From Deltaproteobacteria bacterium (lineage in GTDB: Bacteria > Desulfobacterota > JADFVX01), in NCBI GenBank assembly GCA_029860075.1, contig JAOUBX010000015.1:1-64000 (forward strand): 64,000 bases of DNA, read 5' to 3'. The notes beneath the pieces are model-generated. The model ran no database searches. It was not told the origin of the DNA and was given only the letters and a program-made list of their open reading frames with translations. Below are positions 21,001-28,328 of this stretch, piece by piece; positions within the stretch are counted from its first letter, which is position 1; each line of letters opens with the position of its first letter. The translations under genes and the position numbers were made by a program.

Positions 21001-24000
21001 ATCCTCGGTAGTAATCTTGAACTTGTACGCTGTGGCATCTTCGAGACCGCTCTTTGTGAAAGAAAGTGTTGAATTGGCAAGCTTTGTCCCGCCATCGTAA
21101 CCGGCTCCGTTATCGAAATAAACTGTGTAGCCTGTAAGGTCTCCCCAGCTGTCGGCACTTGCATTCCACTCTACCTTTATCCAGTTGCCCAAGGTAACAT
21201 TATAGCCTGCTGTGACGGACTTAACTGTAACGTTTTCAGGAGCCAATGCATCAACAGGAACACCTGAAGCGTCATTAACATCGGTTCTGGAATTTTCACT
21301 CATATCCACTGGTTCAACGGCAAAGTAATAGGTGGAGCCTTCCGTCAGTCCGGTGAAAACATACGTTTTTTCTCCCCTGTTTGTGGTGGCTTCGGCATCC
21401 ATACCTGTCACATCACTAATGGATTCCGAAGACCTGTAGATACGATAGTAAGCAAGGTCAGCCGGTTCGCTGTACGCATTCCAGTCAAGCTTTATCGTAT
21501 CACCCCTTCCGCTGCCATCGGCTGCCAGCACCCCGACTGCCAGAGGTGAAGGGGCAGAGAGATCATATACAATGTCGATTGATTTACTTACCCTGTTGCC
21601 TAAGGCATCTGTCGCTGTAAAGGCAAGATGATTGGAAAGACCCTCTACAAGCGTTATCGTGTAAGACCATGTACTCTCTACATCAGTCTCGTCGAATAAT
21701 AGCTCACCATTAAGCATAACTACACAGCCTGGCTCCTTTTTTCCTGATATGGTTTGAGTCTCAGAGGCTGAACGGGCCGAGTAGACATCAATGGTAAAGA
21801 GAGGCGGTGTTGAATCCAGGGTTATAGATGTCGTTGCAGCCGTTGAATCATTGCCTGCCTCATCTCTGGCCCTGACATTTATATTATTGGCGCCTTCTTT
21901 CAGAGGGTAGCTGTAACTCCAGGTTGCTTCCTGATTATGATTGATACGTTTTACGTTGTTTACTATTAATGACGTGCCTTCCGGCTTTGTCCCACTGATA
22001 ATCTGGGTCGCCGTTTTCGTGGGAGTGGTTACAGTATTGATAAGCGGAGTTTCAGGCGACGTCGTGTCAAGGATGAATATGCCCATATCCTTCGAATTAA
22101 TGACATTCCCTGCCTTATCTTTTGCATCACTAACGGTAAGCGTGTATGTACCGTCTCCCATAGTGGAAGTAAGGGTGTAGGTGCCCCTCCACCGCCTGGA
22201 ATCAATCCAGTAGCCGCTTGAAACAGTATGATTTGAAGAAAACAGTCCCTTGGTAAATACCAGTCCCGGCTTGACGCCTGTATTCATATTTTCGTTGAAG
22301 GTTACAGTAAAGGAAACATTCTCAGCCCTGTGAGGTGAAGAAGGATTCATACTTAACGACTGTGCAACAGGCTTAGTGGTATCCAGTGTAAAGCTGAAGC
22401 TTGCAGCGCCTGTATTACCAAGAACATCAATGGGATGTATTATTACGGTATAAATATTGTCCGTCAACGCAGGTTGCGGGCTGAAGATGATATTGTCGCC
22501 CGATACCGTCCATGTCCCCTCTTTCTCACTTCCTTCATTATTCTTCACAAGGGCGCCTGCAAGTGACCCCTGGAGATCAACGGAAGAATAAGCATCGGAG
22601 AGGGTTATCTCAATCGTACCTGCGCTGTTTGTAGAGATATTTTTTGAAGGCGTCGAAGAAGAAATAACAGGTCCCGTCGTATCTCTCGTTACCTGTACTG
22701 CAACAGTCTGACTTTGGTTACCCGCCTCATCCTTTGCATAAAAACTGATGTTGTTAATTCCTTCGACAAGAGATTTATTATATTCCCATGTATCAATTGA
22801 AAAATCGGCTGATGTTTTTACACTATTTACATAAAGATAGGAACCGGCATCTTTAGAGCCGGTCAAAGTTATCAGGGAATCCCTTGTTGTTGAGGCAACA
22901 GGATTGACGGCAGGAACCGAAGGGGGGGTTGTATCATAAACAATTTCTACAAATACGGATTCACTTAAATTACCAGCGCTATCTTTTGCAATGGCCGTTA
23001 CTATATTTGCGCCTTCAACAAAACCGCTTATAACGGCCCGCCATGATGTTGAATCGGGATATGTCGTACTTCCCTGAGACATGACCGTATCGTTAACTTT
23101 AACAATTACGGCTGATGAATCCGTACTTTTAGTCCCCAATATGGTTTGTGCCGAAGCATTGCTGAGTGATGAAAAGGTGGATATTTCCGGCGGTGGCGGC
23201 GGCGTCTGATCAACAGCAAATACTAATGTCGATACGCCCCTGTTACCAAGATTATCTACCGGCTGGATTGTAATCGTGTAGACTTCTTCCGGCATTGGGA
23301 CAGAAGGCGTAAAAATAATTTGATCATTACCTGCCGTACTCCAGGCACCCGGAATATCCACATTCTGACTATTCTTAACCAGGGCATCAGTTTGTGAAGA
23401 ACCTATCATAACGCCGGAGCCTGAATCAGATAAGGTGATCGTTACAGCCGTCACTTCCTGCATAGTTGACTGGTTATTTGATGGGACAGAACCGGATATA
23501 AAGGGCGGCACCGTATCTCGTACAACAGTAACACTCAGAGGCTGGCACTCATTACCTGAAGGATCCACAGAGGTGATACTGAAAGTATTATTGGTCTCAG
23601 TCAAAGTGACCCCGGCAGTCCAGTCCGTACTTTGATTGAGAGCTACGACCTCTGCACCGTTTATTTTTATTGATGAATTAGCTTCTTTGGTTCCACTGAG
23701 AGTAAATACCGATTCAGCTGTAAACAACCATAAACCTGGAGTAAGAACCGGTATCGCAGGTGGCGTTGTATCTTGCGTAGTTGCCGAAATCTCAAGGGAA
23801 GCAGAACCGACCAGGCCGGAAATATCAACGGCCTTGACGTGATAATAATAAGTCGCCTCACTTGCAAGATTTGCATCAGTGTAGGTTACATTTGAAGTTG
23901 TAGCAACATGCTGGAAGCTGCCACCAGGAGAGGATTTCCTGTATATCCTGTATTCCTTAATGTCGCATTCTGAATTTGCTGCCCATGAAAGATGCACAGA

Positions 24001-27000
24001 ATTATTACCGCCTTCTCCCGCTAATCCTGTTGGAGAAGATGGAGTTCCGGAAAGAAAGGTTTTGACGCTAACTTCGTTTGAATAACTGCTTAACAAGTTT
24101 GAAAGGTCTGAAGCCTTTACTGCAACATAATATGTTGTACAGCTCGACAGGCCCGACAGTGTAGCGCTCAGATTTGCTGTGACTGTGCTGCTTTCATAAC
24201 TGCCTGATAGTGTACCATAAGAAACCGTATATTCCTTTATGTCAGGAGAGGGACTTGCCGACCAGCTGACATTCACATGATTCTCCCCTGCCGAGGCATT
24301 AACCCAGGAAGGTTTCTGAGGTGGTGTTGTATCTATGGCTACGGCTGAAGCTTCAGATGAATAGGAACTTTCCAGTCCGTTCCAGTTTGCAGCTTTAATC
24401 GTATAATAATAGCTGGCGCCATGAGCTAAATTTTTATCCTCATAGGAAGTTCCCGACGTAACATAGGCAATATTCTGATAACCGCTCCCGCTTGCCGTAC
24501 TTCTAAATACCTTATAACCCTGGACGTCACATTCCGTATTGGGAGTCCAATTAAGGGTTATGACAGATTCTGCCGAAGATGCTGTTAAACCTGTCGGCGC
24601 CTGAAGCGTTGAAGAAAGAGCAACCATCCCTGTTTTTTCCTGAGAATAACTACTTTCATTACCTGATAAATCGAGTGCCGTCACAACAATATAATGAGGA
24701 ATGCAGCCGGGTAAACCGCTAAGATAGAAGTAGCTTTGAGTACCTGTCGTTACCGATTGCAGATATTCACCGCTGGAAGTACCGTAGTATATCTTGTAAC
24801 TACCTATGTCATTTTCCGTATTGTTATTCCAGTTAATATAAAGATAATCCGTGCCATTACTCGATTGTACATATATACCCGATGGAGGAGCAGGCGAGGT
24901 AGTATCAATGGCAACAGCCGAGACTTCCTGAGAATAACCGCTTGTATTATTGGTCCCATCCCGGGCCACGACTTTGTAATAGTACGTCGTGCCATGAACC
25001 AGCTTCGTGTCTATATATGTGGTTTCAGAAACTGTTCCCATATATTGGTAATTACCTAGCGTGCCTGCACGCCGGTAAACATAATAGTCTTTAATATCAC
25101 ATTCCGGATTTGAGGCCCATGTGACTGAAATTTTGGACTCCTCCGACAGGATTCCAAGACCCATTGGAGCGGAAGGATTACCAGCCTGACCGCTGTTATA
25201 TACAAGCTCACCGGAAAGCAAGCTTTCATTCCCGGAGAGGTCATAGGAACTGACAGCAATATAATAGTCGGTACAATCCGTCAAACCACTAAGGTTATAA
25301 GACCTCCAACCTGCCGATGCGTATGACCAATTTAATGTCTGCGCATAATTTCCGCTGCTGGTACCGTAAGACACCTTATAACCTGCAATATCCGGTGCAT
25401 AACCTTGATACCATTGTATACCAATACCGCTGTTTGTCTGATAGCCGCTAACGTTTGTCGGCTGTGAAGGTGCAGTGGTATCGACTGCTATTACAGAAAC
25501 TTCATTGGAATATAAACTTGTGTAATTGAAAGTATCTTTTGCCACAACAGCATAGTAGTATGTCATCCCATTTACTACTTTAGAATCGGTAAATGTCGTG
25601 TTTGAAACACCATAAACAATTCCAAGGTACTCATATCCGGTCTCGCCAGATGCACGCCTGTAGACATAATAGCTATTAACATCGCATTCCGGATTTGCAT
25701 TCCAGCTTATAGTAGCCAAACCATTTCCTGCCGAGACCGATAGTCCTGTCGGCGCAGTCGGATTCCCTGGATTACCACTATTAACAACTGCTTCAGGAGA
25801 AAGAGAGCTTTCATTGCCTGCCAAATCATAGGCTGAAATAGCTATATAATAGTTTGTACAACTCTGGAGCCCACTGAGTTCATAACTGATACTACTACCA
25901 ACATCCAACGCCACTTCATAACTCCCGCTCAAGGTTCCATAGTAAATCTTATACCCTGCAAAGTCTGCCTCAGTATTACTATTCCAGTACAAAGATACAC
26001 CTGTGCCCGCTAAGTCAGCGCTCAAACCTGTCGGCACATGCGGCGGATCATCTGCCGAAGATACAGGGCCGGCTGATTGAACTACAGACACCTCATTTCC
26101 ACTCGAGTCAACGGCTGTCACAGCGTAATAATACTCAACACCATCAACTGCACTATCGTCAACAAACGAACCTCCGTCAGTAATTCCGACAGGCGTCAGT
26201 CCCTGAACATTCTCCAGAACTGTCTCCCCCCTGTATATCCGGTAATACAAGAGGTCATCTGCTGTCACAGGAGACCATAAAATATCTATTGCCCCCCCGC
26301 TATCATAGGGTACATCAGAAACAACAAGGCCCTCTACCGGCAAAGGCGCAACACCATCAGAAACATTACCTGCAACGAAAGTCCAGCTATATTCGGAACT
26401 CAAAACTTTGCCCAATGTATTGGCAAGCCCGGGATTCAAAGTTACTGTGATCGTTTCGTCAGGTAAGAAGTCGACTGATGGATTGAACTCAATAGTGTTA
26501 CTAAAGGGGATATAACTGATTACACCTTCCATTTGACCGCTTAGAGAGCCGACTACCGTAACGGATGAATTTGAAATCAATGACGTATCGAGAGGCGTAT
26601 TAAAAGTTGCAAGAATATTTGAATTGAGCTTTACTCCAGTAGCATCATTCGGCGGATAAGTTGACCCGACTTCCAGTGAACGACTAAATGAAATAGCAAG
26701 ACCGGGAGAGATAACGGCGCTGTTATATGAATATTGCAGACCAACAGTTCCATCTGAATTTTCAATCCCGATAGTTGCGGAGCCGCCATTCCATGCGCCA
26801 CCACTCATTGAATTGTATTGAAATAGGATATTGCCGTTTTCATGAAACAATGCTTGAAAAGTCAAAGATGCAGCTCTGGGGTTATAAAACCTTGCCTGAG
26901 ACCATTGAACAGTGAAAATCCGGTTTGGCGCTGTACCTGACGTTTGATAATGAACAAGCGCCGGAGAACTGATATAAAGATCATCCCAGAATGGAGCAAT

Positions 27001-27357
27001 AATATTATTAGGAAAAGCACTGTTAGGAACGGGTCTGTTAGAATATTGGTTAAAAGAACCATCTAAGGATAGCGAACCATTGGAATTTATATTAATGGAA
27101 GAAAAAGTGTTGCCATAGTAAATAAAGTTGAAACCGATGGGGACATTCTCTGAACAATCATCACAGCTAGAAATGGCAACCGTCCCCGTTGCGGAGATAT
27201 CCATCCAGTTGTAAGCTATTGAAGGTGACGGCGCGTTAGAATCAACCCAGGAATAACCGTAAGAATCAGGCCCTCCCATTGCAGCAAGCGAATCAGATGC
27301 ATTGGCAGCAAAAAATAAATAAGCAAATAAAAAGAATAAAAGGGACCTTTTTTTCAT
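11593..27357 (-). CDS. Giant 5254-residue exported FN3/Ig/RHS-repeat protein
   Basis: Order of parts (approximate residues): signal peptide 1-25; nidogen-like beta domain 30-230 (NVPIGFNFIYYGN, FWDDLY); SbsA-type Ig 232-332; nine FN3 domains 339-1195, mostly in alternating pairs; Ig-like repeats with TTPP and DxAGN motifs 1196-1945; further FN3 and Ig-like units to about 3000; CARDB-like and carboxypeptidase-regulatory-like domains 3005-3560; a Gly/Cys-rich linker with CDKCDTDKTC near 3900; DUF6531 (LRIPARAIPIEWSRTYRSN) near 3915; more than 35 YD repeats (YxYDxxGN) to about 5000; RHS core (YYHNDHIGTPQKM, RYYDPVAGRYTQADPIGF) ending NYRDPLGLF near 5100; and a 150-residue AT-rich tail. RHS repeats normally form a closed shell around a C-terminal cargo. 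It follows a cytochrome c gene by 10 bases and is followed by a possible immunity gene. It is probably exported by Sec and held at the surface. Confidence 0.92.
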   Translation of the reverse strand: MKKRSLLFFLFAYLFFAANASDSLAAMGGPDSYGYSWVDSNAPSPSIAYNWMDISATGTVAISSCDDCSENVPIGFNFIYYGNTFSSININSNGSLSLDGSFNQYSNRPVPNSAFPNNIIAPFWDDLYISSPALVHYQTSGTAPNRIFTVQWSQARFYNPRAASLTFQALFHENGNILFQYNSMSGGAWNGGSATIGIENSDGTVGLQYSYNSAVISPGLAISFSRSLEVGSTYPPNDATGVKLNSNILATFNTPLDTSLISNSSVTVVGSLSGQMEGVISYIPFSNTIEFNPSVDFLPDETITVTLNPGLANTLGKVLSSEYSWTFVAGNVSDGVAPLPVEGLVVSDVPYDSGGAIDILWSPVTADDLLYYRIYRGETVLENVQGLTPVGITDGGSFVDDSAVDGVEYYYAVTAVDSSGNEVSVVQSAGPVSSADDPPHVPTGLSADLAGTGVSLYWNSNTEADFAGYKIYYGTLSGSYEVALDVGSSISYELSGLQSCTNYYIAISAYDLAGNESSLSPEAVVNSGNPGNPTAPTGLSVSAGNGLATISWNANPECDVNSYYVYRRASGETGYEYLGIVYGVSNTTFTDSKVVNGMTYYYAVVAKDTFNYTSLYSNEVSVIAVDTTAPSQPTNVSGYQTNSGIGIQWYQGYAPDIAGYKVSYGTSSGNYAQTLNWSYASAGWRSYNLSGLTDCTDYYIAVSSYDLSGNESLLSGELVYNSGQAGNPSAPMGLGILSEESKISVTWASNPECDIKDYYVYRRAGTLGNYQYMGTVSETTYIDTKLVHGTTYYYKVVARDGTNNTSGYSQEVSAVAIDTTSPAPPSGIYVQSSNGTDYLYINWNNNTENDIGSYKIYYGTSSGEYLQSVTTGTQSYFYLSGLPGCIPHYIVVTALDLSGNESSYSQEKTGMVALSSTLQAPTGLTASSAESVITLNWTPNTECDVQGYKVFRSTASGSGYQNIAYVTSGTSYEDKNLAHGASYYYTIKAANWNGLESSYSSEASAVAIDTTPPQKPSWVNASAGENHVNVSWSASPSPDIKEYTVSYGTLSGSYESSTVTANLSATLSGLSSCTTYYVAVKASDLSNLLSSYSNEVSVKTFLSGTPSSPTGLAGEGGNNSVHLSWAANSECDIKEYRIYRKSSPGGSFQHVATTSNVTYTDANLASEATYYYHVKAVDISGLVGSASLEISATTQDTTPPAIPVLTPGLWLFTAESVFTLSGTKEANSSIKINGAEVVALNQSTDWTAGVTLTETNNTFSITSVDPSGNECQPLSVTVVRDTVPPFISGSVPSNNQSTMQEVTAVTITLSDSGSGVMIGSSQTDALVKNSQNVDIPGAWSTAGNDQIIFTPSVPMPEEVYTITIQPVDNLGNRGVSTLVFAVDQTPPPPPEISTFSSLSNASAQTILGTKSTDSSAVIVKVNDTVMSQGSTTYPDSTSWRAVISGFVEGANIVTAIAKDSAGNLSESVFVEIVYDTTPPSVPAVNPVASTTRDSLITLTGSKDAGSYLYVNSVKTSADFSIDTWEYNKSLVEGINNISFYAKDEAGNQSQTVAVQVTRDTTGPVISSSTPSKNISTNSAGTIEITLSDAYSSVDLQGSLAGALVKNNEGSEKEGTWTVSGDNIIFSPQPALTDNIYTVIIHPIDVLGNTGAASFSFTLDTTKPVAQSLSMNPSSPHRAENVSFTVTFNENMNTGVKPGLVFTKGLFSSNHTVSSGYWIDSRRWRGTYTLTSTMGDGTYTLTVSDAKDKAGNVINSKDMGIFILDTTSPETPLINTVTTPTKTATQIISGTKPEGTSLIVNNVKRINHNQEATWSYSYPLKEGANNINVRARDEAGNDSTAATTSITLDSTPPLFTIDVYSARSASETQTISGKKEPGCVVMLNGELLFDETDVESTWSYTITLVEGLSNHLAFTATDALGNRVSKSIDIVYDLSAPSPLAVGVLAADGSGRGDTIKLDWNAYSEPADLAYYRIYRSSESISDVTGMDAEATTNRGEKTYVFTGLTEGSTYYFAVEPVDMSENSRTDVNDASGVPVDALAPENVTVKSVTAGYNVTLGNWIKVEWNASADSWGDLTGYTVYFDNGAGYDGGTKLANSTLSFTKSGLEDATAYKFKITTEDDLGNVSGGTVTSGVTRLDNPVGLTATPKNAKVILNWDAITSPHLKYYVIYRLASSGQQTDIGGMTQVGSTAGTGFTDTGVVNGTTYQYAVTSLNNYGAEKTTVASISAKPREDDVPPVVDSINLTENHVITANKTITATAVDSESPVEKMDIYIDGVLATTVTGASLSYAWNVIAVADGNHAIRVVAYDKFNNAGEVTRNVVVRLAPPSKPTITGHTVVTTAPEYKVNVSCSAPADTMVTFYLNGIAIATKERVSGLTFSGIVLNEGDNLLTAKASHRGGESAYSNLYTVTVDTGAPSAPAGLTAKALAGGALQFTWQAGAGEVPTEYNLYGGSTVFASSSDAGVAKVNTASIKYLFSEHIPLDDSLRYYAVTALDSAGNESGISNVISIASDRSAPSLNSVTFKYTDNNGSVLDPVSVAGAGTVNVAVSVSETLSEVPFFSLEPQDGSPVVVSLKNESENRWTGSFSVNYLSPHGPTTYKFSGKDLVGNRGNNSGTGIRIDMKGPVATILSPTALLQKISNPVTVNVQFDEAPVGIPQMQFRDTEGMTAEIAGLAHGGDGKTFTGNVNVSSLADGDATFILVEARDNFNNKSTKVTSGEKILLYTDSVPAPPAPSGLTARTITGGEVKLSWSGVAYKYQEPSYKLYRAGDGETVPTLIYSGTLLTYSDVPPQDGSYVYSVAAVGLLNSEGEKSAGVNGLSDRTAPPVPTGLVLNLDGNGVNAFWEGVQVAGDIPVEVPKYYRLYRSGGNIVSISGLSEIATVITTTATDSSPATSKRFYAVTALDALGNESAPSQTVEISFPVAPVKNLYMKRIDGGAPVITWEAPEPGLQGYYIYRDDIKITPVPVQVAGYTDASYEEGMTRTYGVSSISSLGTESPIKEVTASPFHIGLPEGTLIKQGVLERVPVLLTNSGNADIEVKKITIKVGSSSASTLNGPYQLAAGGSITVEKVAAAAYSSQPTIAVAASAIWQPSPGVTVEVSETSLAGVAPGGALLEIFNEPLVRGTDASITLRVHNKGSARMEFLTSQNNGPTNHVAVYLKDEDGNVLASGRLDQRTGGVVNSSGYASARLEPGESITTDPIIFKVPSSAPFKVYLEAVISNTYYHYGQSDQVTAPGIKQLTETTISNTTYRAEASLAQDFYVKAQPVLITGQAINNLSGEPMPFVPVNLYISVKGYDRHYTVNTNSEGSFSYTFQPGSNEAGNYSVWANHPDIADRNIQATFTIADMSVGPRYASIKLTKGKTYDIPVTIYNKGETPLTGLTLSTAASPGITARALTDGRTTISGGERYSVRFRLTAALDAPDSATASLDISTAEGLTGKVSASVALINAIPVIRTSPSYIDTGMVRGGQQVKTFTISNTGGDVLRNGRIEGPSKSWISLTTGRVIPDLAPGESYEVGLIIRPEETIGQGVYNDSIRIVADNHIPYSYNLQVTVVTDAVGNVQFDVLNELLADVSGASIRFQHQQLSELIYTVTTAADGTATKYDLPEGRYTFSITAPGHKSFSGSFVIEPGVTRIVPIALEVTLVEVEWSVVPTEIVDKYEIKISQTFETEVPVPLLITEPASLTLPELQPGEVFNGEYTVTNYGLIGVTEVNINFPRTIGGEYDIEILTTIPDSIDAMQKITIPYRISRREAAPDTVASLDNGTAYACSDSLYDEVSGFGGSCGESFSITVSGSTIICPGALNESKVTKSTTFYGSIPKSCGDGGTGEADPFGVGGVSTYSGYGVGGGQSSGGEIIDGKVTTSLSGSSGDGGCIYPRSPEKPECPLGGSGGGSDDPCDKCDTDKTCVTTGSAVSLGNGTYQFEETDLRIPARAIPIEWSRTYRSNMIMHNGTNWVFSAPMDGPLGYGWSSSYTARAGAGSYMDGKGNYFTFDIADDGTYTAKKENGLSLRLTETGYEVTHFGGNTETFDSSGRLRTIKNIRGKTVTITYAEEEPQTMKWPMPLSVIDAVGREVLTFSYDTEGHITAVTDIAGRTVSYEYDESGNLTTAVLTAGDATPITLGSYTYDLTVYPVPPVKCSYKIVSHNPRVVIGTCQTGEQESATNNYHNMIGKTNAVGDTYTIAYNPKWRNKGIAQSITDPAGNTMSFEQNFTGGSFTYTDYSGRKKRKTLNSVGDLILEELIEEGKDPIILKKIEYLQNRVEKITDEVGNVRLLQRDEWGNVISRTDGEGNETTYTYDRDGNKLSETDPLGTITQYEYDEFGNRTKQIMAAGTSDEVVSIYAYNEWGEITSSTISDSITTYAYDDTGNMISMTDPLGNTTNMEYDDLGKMTMLIGPNGIRTEFTYDSLGNKKMETDPLGNETNYSYDLKNRLVNVTDSQGNETTYEYDFKDRLISVTDALNMSTTMSYDGAGNLVEMTNAKGNTIINTYDSSGRITSVTDAEGNIARYEYTSVGSECSSCYGGNKSIPGKMTDPLGNEIFHSFNMSGRLTVRSDAMGYNTSMLYDAVGRITAKTDAEGNITRYSYDALGRMIEEIDMEGGIITYTYDKRGNMTSLTDQAGNTTTFTYDLAGRKIKETRPMGQVTEYSYYLDGLLKMIKDPKGQVTRYSYDEVGRVIEVNYDDGKKDTFGYDAVGNMTSYSSAGISDTLTYDALGRKLSETVNYGDFSKTYSYTYDAVGNKESYTSPEGVAYTYSYNKINQIRAINFNNKTISYDYQWKRPVKKTLPNGFSSNYQYNANSWLVEHNVGNASGTLMNSQYTFDRVGNTLSVTSGGTSRSYSYDKIYQLTGAANPDLANESYVYDNIGNRLTLAVEGTVADDYSHNANNELLSSGDVVYSYDANGNTVSATKDGKTTNYVYDASNRLVRVELPDGGLATYAYDPFGRRVSKVVDGLTTFYFYSEEGLIGEYGPDGTLKKTYGWKPNMTWGTEPLFMIENGDYYYYHNDHIGTPQKMTDSGGNVVWGARYTAFGEAVIEQQSTIENNLRFPGQYFDEETGLHYNWMRYYDPVAGRYTQADPIGFEALDENLYRYVQNNSINYRDPLGLFLNAPKCWDVEEYNENSGWNDSVETDVTVATYFQLPRFIYEYGGPGVNNPFTAIKFPASPTINIKYQWYDIQLVTTKTYAVSQYMKWVTVVCEVEYYDECGNVQTDKTFEPNVPKHGEPLRNLISETSEWDTSYSHDNPYDSNVPIIP

Positions 27358-27367
27358 ATTTTACTCA

Positions 27368-27715
27368 TCACAATAATTTAATATATTCTACAACAGCCTC
27401 AATATCCTCATTTGACAGCTTCTCTTTCCATCCTTCCATCTGGCTACCGGGCTTGCCATCCATGATAGATTTCATCATCCTGTCTTTTGTTAATATAGAC
27501 TTGACTTCAGGTTCTGTGAAATCCTGTGGTTTTGGGATTAAAACAGCAGAGCTCGGCCCATCGCCTTTCCCCTGGATGCCATGACATACAGCGCAGTGGA
27601 CACTATAAATTATTTCTCCTCTTGACTTTTCAAGGGGTGAATCTTTTGCTGACGCCTCATTAGCAATTAACATGATAGAAATAAATATGCCCGTTACAAC
27701 AAGATTCGCTTTCAT
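27368..27715 (-). CDS. Small exported class I c-type cytochrome
   Basis: 115 residues. The signal peptide is MKANLVVTGIFISIMLIANEASA. The heme site is CAVCH (in VHCAVCHGIQGKGDGP), and the axial Met is probably in GSQMEGW. The length and C-terminal helix (NEDIEAVVEYIKLL) fit a monoheme periplasmic cytochrome c. The SD is GGAGG. It is the first gene of the RHS operon, 10 bases before the giant, downstream of a TTGC array; a -10-like TATAAT lies at 27782-27787. Its link to the giant protein is unexplained; electron transfer at the surface or a redox role in assembly is possible. Confidence 0.92.
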   Translation of the reverse strand: MKANLVVTGIFISIMLIANEASAKDSPLEKSRGEIIYSVHCAVCHGIQGKGDGPSSAVLIPKPQDFTEPEVKSILTKDRMMKSIMDGKPGSQMEGWKEKLSNEDIEAVVEYIKLL

Positions 27716-27831
27716 TTAGGGTCCTCCAAAATTATTGCCTGGATAATACTATTCTGTTTAATCGTTTCCATAATATTTTCAATTATAGCTATCAGTGTTC
27801 AAAAGTTTATCACCTGAAAAGCAATAAATGC

Positions 27832-27908
27832 TTGCACTATCTTGCTTATTTGTCGGACTATTTTGCGTTTTTATCAGATTTTTTTGCGCTTTTTTCGGAT
27901 AATCTTGC
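27832..27908 (-). promoter_or_regulatory. TTGC array with 10-21-21-21 bp spacing, upstream of cytochrome c/RHS operon
   Basis: TTGC starts at 27832, 27842, 27863, 27884 and 27905: the same spacing as at 3648-3724. The opening CTTGCACTATCTTGC and the closing TTTTTTCGGA.AATCTTGCTA are nearly identical to the other array. The array ends 117 bases upstream of the cytochrome start codon; the nearest motif is about 45 bases from a TATAAT. The rest of the 27716-28328 gap shows only a 33-codon ORF. Confidence 0.75.
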
Positions 27909-28206
27909 TATTTTCAATTTGTCTGGAATATTTTATGGCGAACAAATCATCAGGAAAGGATCCTCTTATGTTTACTTTATCTTCAGTCAGAACTGTTTTT
28001 ATGTAAGGATGAGGAATAAGGCTTACACCTGCTAAGCACCGAAGTGATAAATTTAAAGAAATAGCGATTACTGGTTGAAAGAGAGGAGTGCAGTATAATT
28101 AAAAATCGAATTTCAAACTTTTCTGCGCGCCGCTGCCGTCCTTCTCTATCTTTTGGTTAGAAAAGTAAACTTTCATTGAGACAATATCAAATTTTGGAGA
28201 TACTTC

Positions 28207-28308
28207 ATGATGAAGCTCATTGAGTCTTTCGAAAGCTGGAAAAACCAGAGGCCGGGAAGGTCATTAAGAATAACCATAAAGACGAATAAGTCCTTTTTAT
28301 CATTTTAA
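28207..28308 (+). CDS. Possible 33-residue peptide next to radical SAM gene
   Basis: ATG at 28207 has GGAGA 7 bases upstream, a good SD. The ORF reads MMKLIESFESWKNQRPGRSL and on to a stop at 28306. It is convergent with the radical SAM gene, 20 bases from its end. It could be a RiPP-like precursor or chance; it has no Cys and no clear leader/core pattern, so confidence is low. Confidence 0.2.
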   Translation: MMKLIESFESWKNQRPGRSLRITIKTNKSFLSF

Positions 28309-28328
28309 ACAGACATAGAAAATATCCT

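Noticed and set aside
27832-28035. Plus-strand frame reading MHYLAYLSDYFAFLSDFF over the second array
   Set aside because: Same reason: repeat read-through, no SD, not similar to the first in sequence.
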